64,000 nt of DNA from Aedes albopictus (lineage: Eukaryota > Arthropoda > Insecta > Diptera > Culicidae), in contig NC_085137.1 of the NCBI RefSeq assembly GCF_035046485.1, forward strand, positions 445,226,334 to 445,290,333, written 5' to 3'. Under the pieces are notes generated by a model. That model was not told the DNA's origin and did not search any database. It saw nothing but the letters and a program-made list of their open reading frames with translations. A program made the translations under genes and the position numbers. This document shows positions 61,291 to 64,000 of this stretch, piece after piece (position 1 is the stretch's first letter; every line of letters starts with the position of its first letter).

Positions 61291-63164
61291 AAGAGAACAC
61301 CAGAAAGATTGTTGTGTTTTGCGTTTCTTGTCTTTCGATGTCTTATGCGTTGCTGGCTGGGGTTACTTTTGGCTTCGTGATGTTTACTAGCTTTTGTTGT
61401 CTGGCTGGCGGGCTGTTTGGAATTTAAGCAGGACTTTTGAAACAAAAGTTTTCAAACATCCACTAAAACTGGTTGCCGGAGAGATATCGGCGTTTGATTG
61501 TCTTGTCTACCTGCCTTGTGTGGTTTCATTAGTCATCGCGATGGAAAATAACTGGAAAAGTAATGTCCGGAGGTAACAAAAGCGAAAGTTTTTCAGTTAA
61601 AGGTTAAATATGATAGGTGGTTATAGAATGTTTGGCAATATTATACCTAAAGGAACGTGCTAAATATGTTGATTCTTTTAGTTTACTCAATGGTTGAACC
61701 ATAAAACTTCCTGGTTAATTTTATGAGAATGTCGTGTGTGTAGCTCATTCCTTATACCTATTACTTATTCTTCAAATTCTGCTGAAGTTTTCTATAATCT
61801 TCGTGTATATTTTCGTATTTATGTCTTTGCGTTCCCTTACCACAGTTGGAATCGTGACTATTCTTTACTTTTTTGAGTATTCATCCACCACTTCTTCAAA
61901 AATTCTCTGGCCATTCAAATTTGTTTCGAAATATTATAATCTATCAAAACAATACTGTATCAATTATGAATAAATGACGACTACCATCATTCTCAAATAT
62001 GGTCACCAGGCATCTTCCGGGCATAGGCTTCAACCAGTTTTCCCACATTATAGGCAAACGACATACACACAGTTCTCGCCCTGTTTTGATTACGTACCAG
62101 ATGGTCCACATCAACAGCCGAGCAGCGCCGTCAATATAGGTGCACTGTGCAGGTTTGTTCGCCAGTACTGGATTGAAGATTCCTAATCGTTCAAATCGGG
62201 TTTAATTTGGTTGGCGCCCGGTGTTTTGCGAAGGCCAGGTCATTGTCGTTGTGGGGTAATTTTCGCCTCTTTAGGAGCATTTATGAAGTGCGTCATTCGC
62301 GATTTTTGATTCAGGCGATTTTCGATTGGGAAAGTGTTGGGAGCCTTCAGAATTAGCTTGGCGTTTCCTAGAGTTTTTTTAATGACAAATTTAAAATTAA
62401 AAAAAAAATCATAAATGGACAAATGCCAACATTAGCAAACATTCAGATTTATCAAACCAAGTTACAGTTTAAGTTTTATTATAGCCTTCAAGCCTTATTA
62501 TAGCCTTGCGATGCACAATCGACTAAAGTTTCAGCTACGTCAGTGTAGTGACAATTGATATTTACTTCTTCAAAATCGCGAGGCAAATTATTATAAAGAG
62601 ATGGAAGATAGTACATAGTCTGTAATAAAACCCTTTGAAGCTTGAAAGGACTTATCCCACATATATGCTACCTCCCTTTTATGACATGACAGAAATTAAC
62701 AAAAGTAGTTGTTTTTTACATATTGGTTAAGATAAACAATATCTTTTGTGGTGAATGGCCAACAAGATGCTTTCAATTCGAAAAAAAAACCTAAATAATC
62801 GATTGAAGCCCAAGACTATAACTAAAAAGCAAATTAACTTCTCCTGATTTTATTTCAAATCTTTAAAGATCAGTTAGTGCAAAAGTAACAAGTTGCTAGA
62901 GTTGCTGGTCGTCAATGTACTAGTAACCGCTCGTTCCAGTACGTAGCTCATCATCAGTTTCCTCTCAATATTCCACCCAGGATTTATTCTAGCTTTTTTA
63001 CATGGATTTCAATGAAATCTTATTATTGCAGGAATACCATCCTTAATTACTCCAAGGATTCCTCAAAAGTTTCATTAGTAAAACGCACGAGACCTTCCTT
63101 CCATTATCCTTCCGGATTTTCATCTAACTTTACTTCAAGGATTTTTTCCTGGTGATTCCTCCTG
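61291..63164. other. No gene recognised
   Basis: Mostly AT-rich. A plus-strand frame at 61974-62186 (70 codons, HQASSGHRLQPVFPHY near its start) is slightly protein-like but lacks convincing splice sites. Weak minisatellite traces lie at 62990-63164. Confidence 0.35.
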
Positions 63165-63401
63165 CACGCAAAAAAATCCGTTCCGATATACGTACACTCC
63201 CAGTCACGACAACGGGAACAAACAGGAACTATGCATAGCAACGATAACAACAATAAGAAATGTACACCGTGAACTAGATTTCACGTTTTCTAGAACGCCC
63301 ATATTGACAACTGGAACTAGTTCCAGTTCACGGTGTATATTTGCTTGTTTTCATATTTGCGTTTGTTTGTTCACGTTTATCAGAACGGTTTTCTGAGCGT
63401 G
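63165..63401. mobile_element. MITE with CACGCAAAAAAATCCGTTC ends
   Basis: The left end CACGCAAAAAAATCCGTTC matches the inverse of GAACGGTTTTCTGAGCGTG on the right with few changes. Inner arms TACACCGTGAACTAG and AGTTCACGGTGTA pair. About 237 bp. Confidence 0.75.
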
Positions 63402-64000
63402 TGGGATTCCTTCGGGCCTCTGGGATTTCCCTGAACTCTTCCTGGAAGTCCTCCCGGAGCCTTTTCCTGGTTCCTTCCAGAAATGCCTTCTGCTGTATTA
63501 AAGAATTCCGCCAGGAATTCCTGAATCCCTTCAAGGATTATTTTTAGTATTTCTTCCCGGATTTAAGTGGAAATTCCAAAAAAGACGGACAAAGATAATT
63601 CCTTCCGCAATTCGCCCGGGGATTTATATCAGCATGATCGGCATTCTTCCTGGATTAACTATGGGTTTCCTATAAGCTTTTTTTTCGGGATTACATTGGG
63701 TTCCACTCATTATTCCTCCTGGCGTTCCGACAAATTTTAGGCTTTTTACGAGTTTCTTTCCGTTATACCTCCAGAAACTTTTATCGGAATTCTTTCAGCA
63801 TATCCTCTTGGTATGGTCATCAATGTTTTCTATAGGGATATCATCATTCTTTTCAGAAATCTTTGTCGATATTACTCCAGGGGTTTCTCTTGATGTTTCT
63901 CTTAGAATTATTCCAGGAATTTCTCCTGCTACACAATCATGGAAATCTTCGGTAATTATTCCTGTGATTTCTTCGTGGATTCTTCAAAAGATTGATCCCA
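63402..64000 (+). repeat. Degenerate minisatellite, pyrimidine-rich strand, runs off the window
   Basis: Units around TTCCTTCCAGGAATTCCTG and TTCTCCTGGxxTT continue to the end of the window. Frames at 63328-63547 on both strands only follow the period. Confidence 0.65.

Overview
The window looks like a nuclear genomic segment of a mosquito, most likely an aedine (Aedes aegypti or a close relative). The signs are a split insect cuticular-protein gene, a BEL/Pao retrotransposon, many tRNA-derived SINEs whose 3' bodies resemble the Aedes Feilai type, dense MITEs, and long degenerate minisatellites built around GAATTC. Species was judged from remembered repeat types and gene structure, not from a search. 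One 500-base run of N (33824-34323) is an assembly gap.

Only one host gene is well supported. It is a plus-strand RR-1 cuticular protein: TATA box and initiator at 4919-4956, a tiny first coding exon at 5018-5032, a 4.2-kb intron, and the main exon at 9256-9717. Three other places look like possible promoters or first exons (about 44.97, 54.0-54.4 and 61.0-61.3 kb), all weak.

The rest is layered mobile DNA. 0.2-2.25 kb: two composite blocks of about 185-bp tandem units, each ending in the same CA-rich, hairpin-bearing tail. 2.3-4.3 kb: nested palindromic elements, including a TA-flanked insertion whose empty site can be read from the opposite arm of the host palindrome. 10.4-12.25 kb: decayed LINE ORF1 on the minus strand. 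13-16.7 kb: SINEs and MITEs, then a 1.1-kb element with an 8-bp target duplication and ends made of inverted arrays of a 12-bp motif. 19.5-21.8 kb: MITEs, a SINE and a minisatellite. 22.1-24.5 kb: a Ty1/copia ruin interrupted by a MITE. 24.5-33 kb: LINE ORF2 ruins, into whose 3' end a complete BEL/Pao element (26544-32505) has inserted. It has apparently identical 180-bp LTRs, a 5-bp target duplication and one intact 1775-residue polyprotein on the minus strand.

34-64 kb holds no recognisable host gene. It is a mosaic of SINEs, foldback MITEs with TA, TTA or TTAA target duplications, a 1.4-kb hAT-type non-autonomous element with an exact 8-bp duplication, two satellite-like arrays at 40-42.7 kb, and minisatellites that switch from pyrimidine-rich to purine-rich strand near 49.3 and 59.6 kb. 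The BEL polyprotein is the only element protein that appears intact. It could supply its own mobility, while the SINEs and MITEs would need enzymes encoded elsewhere.
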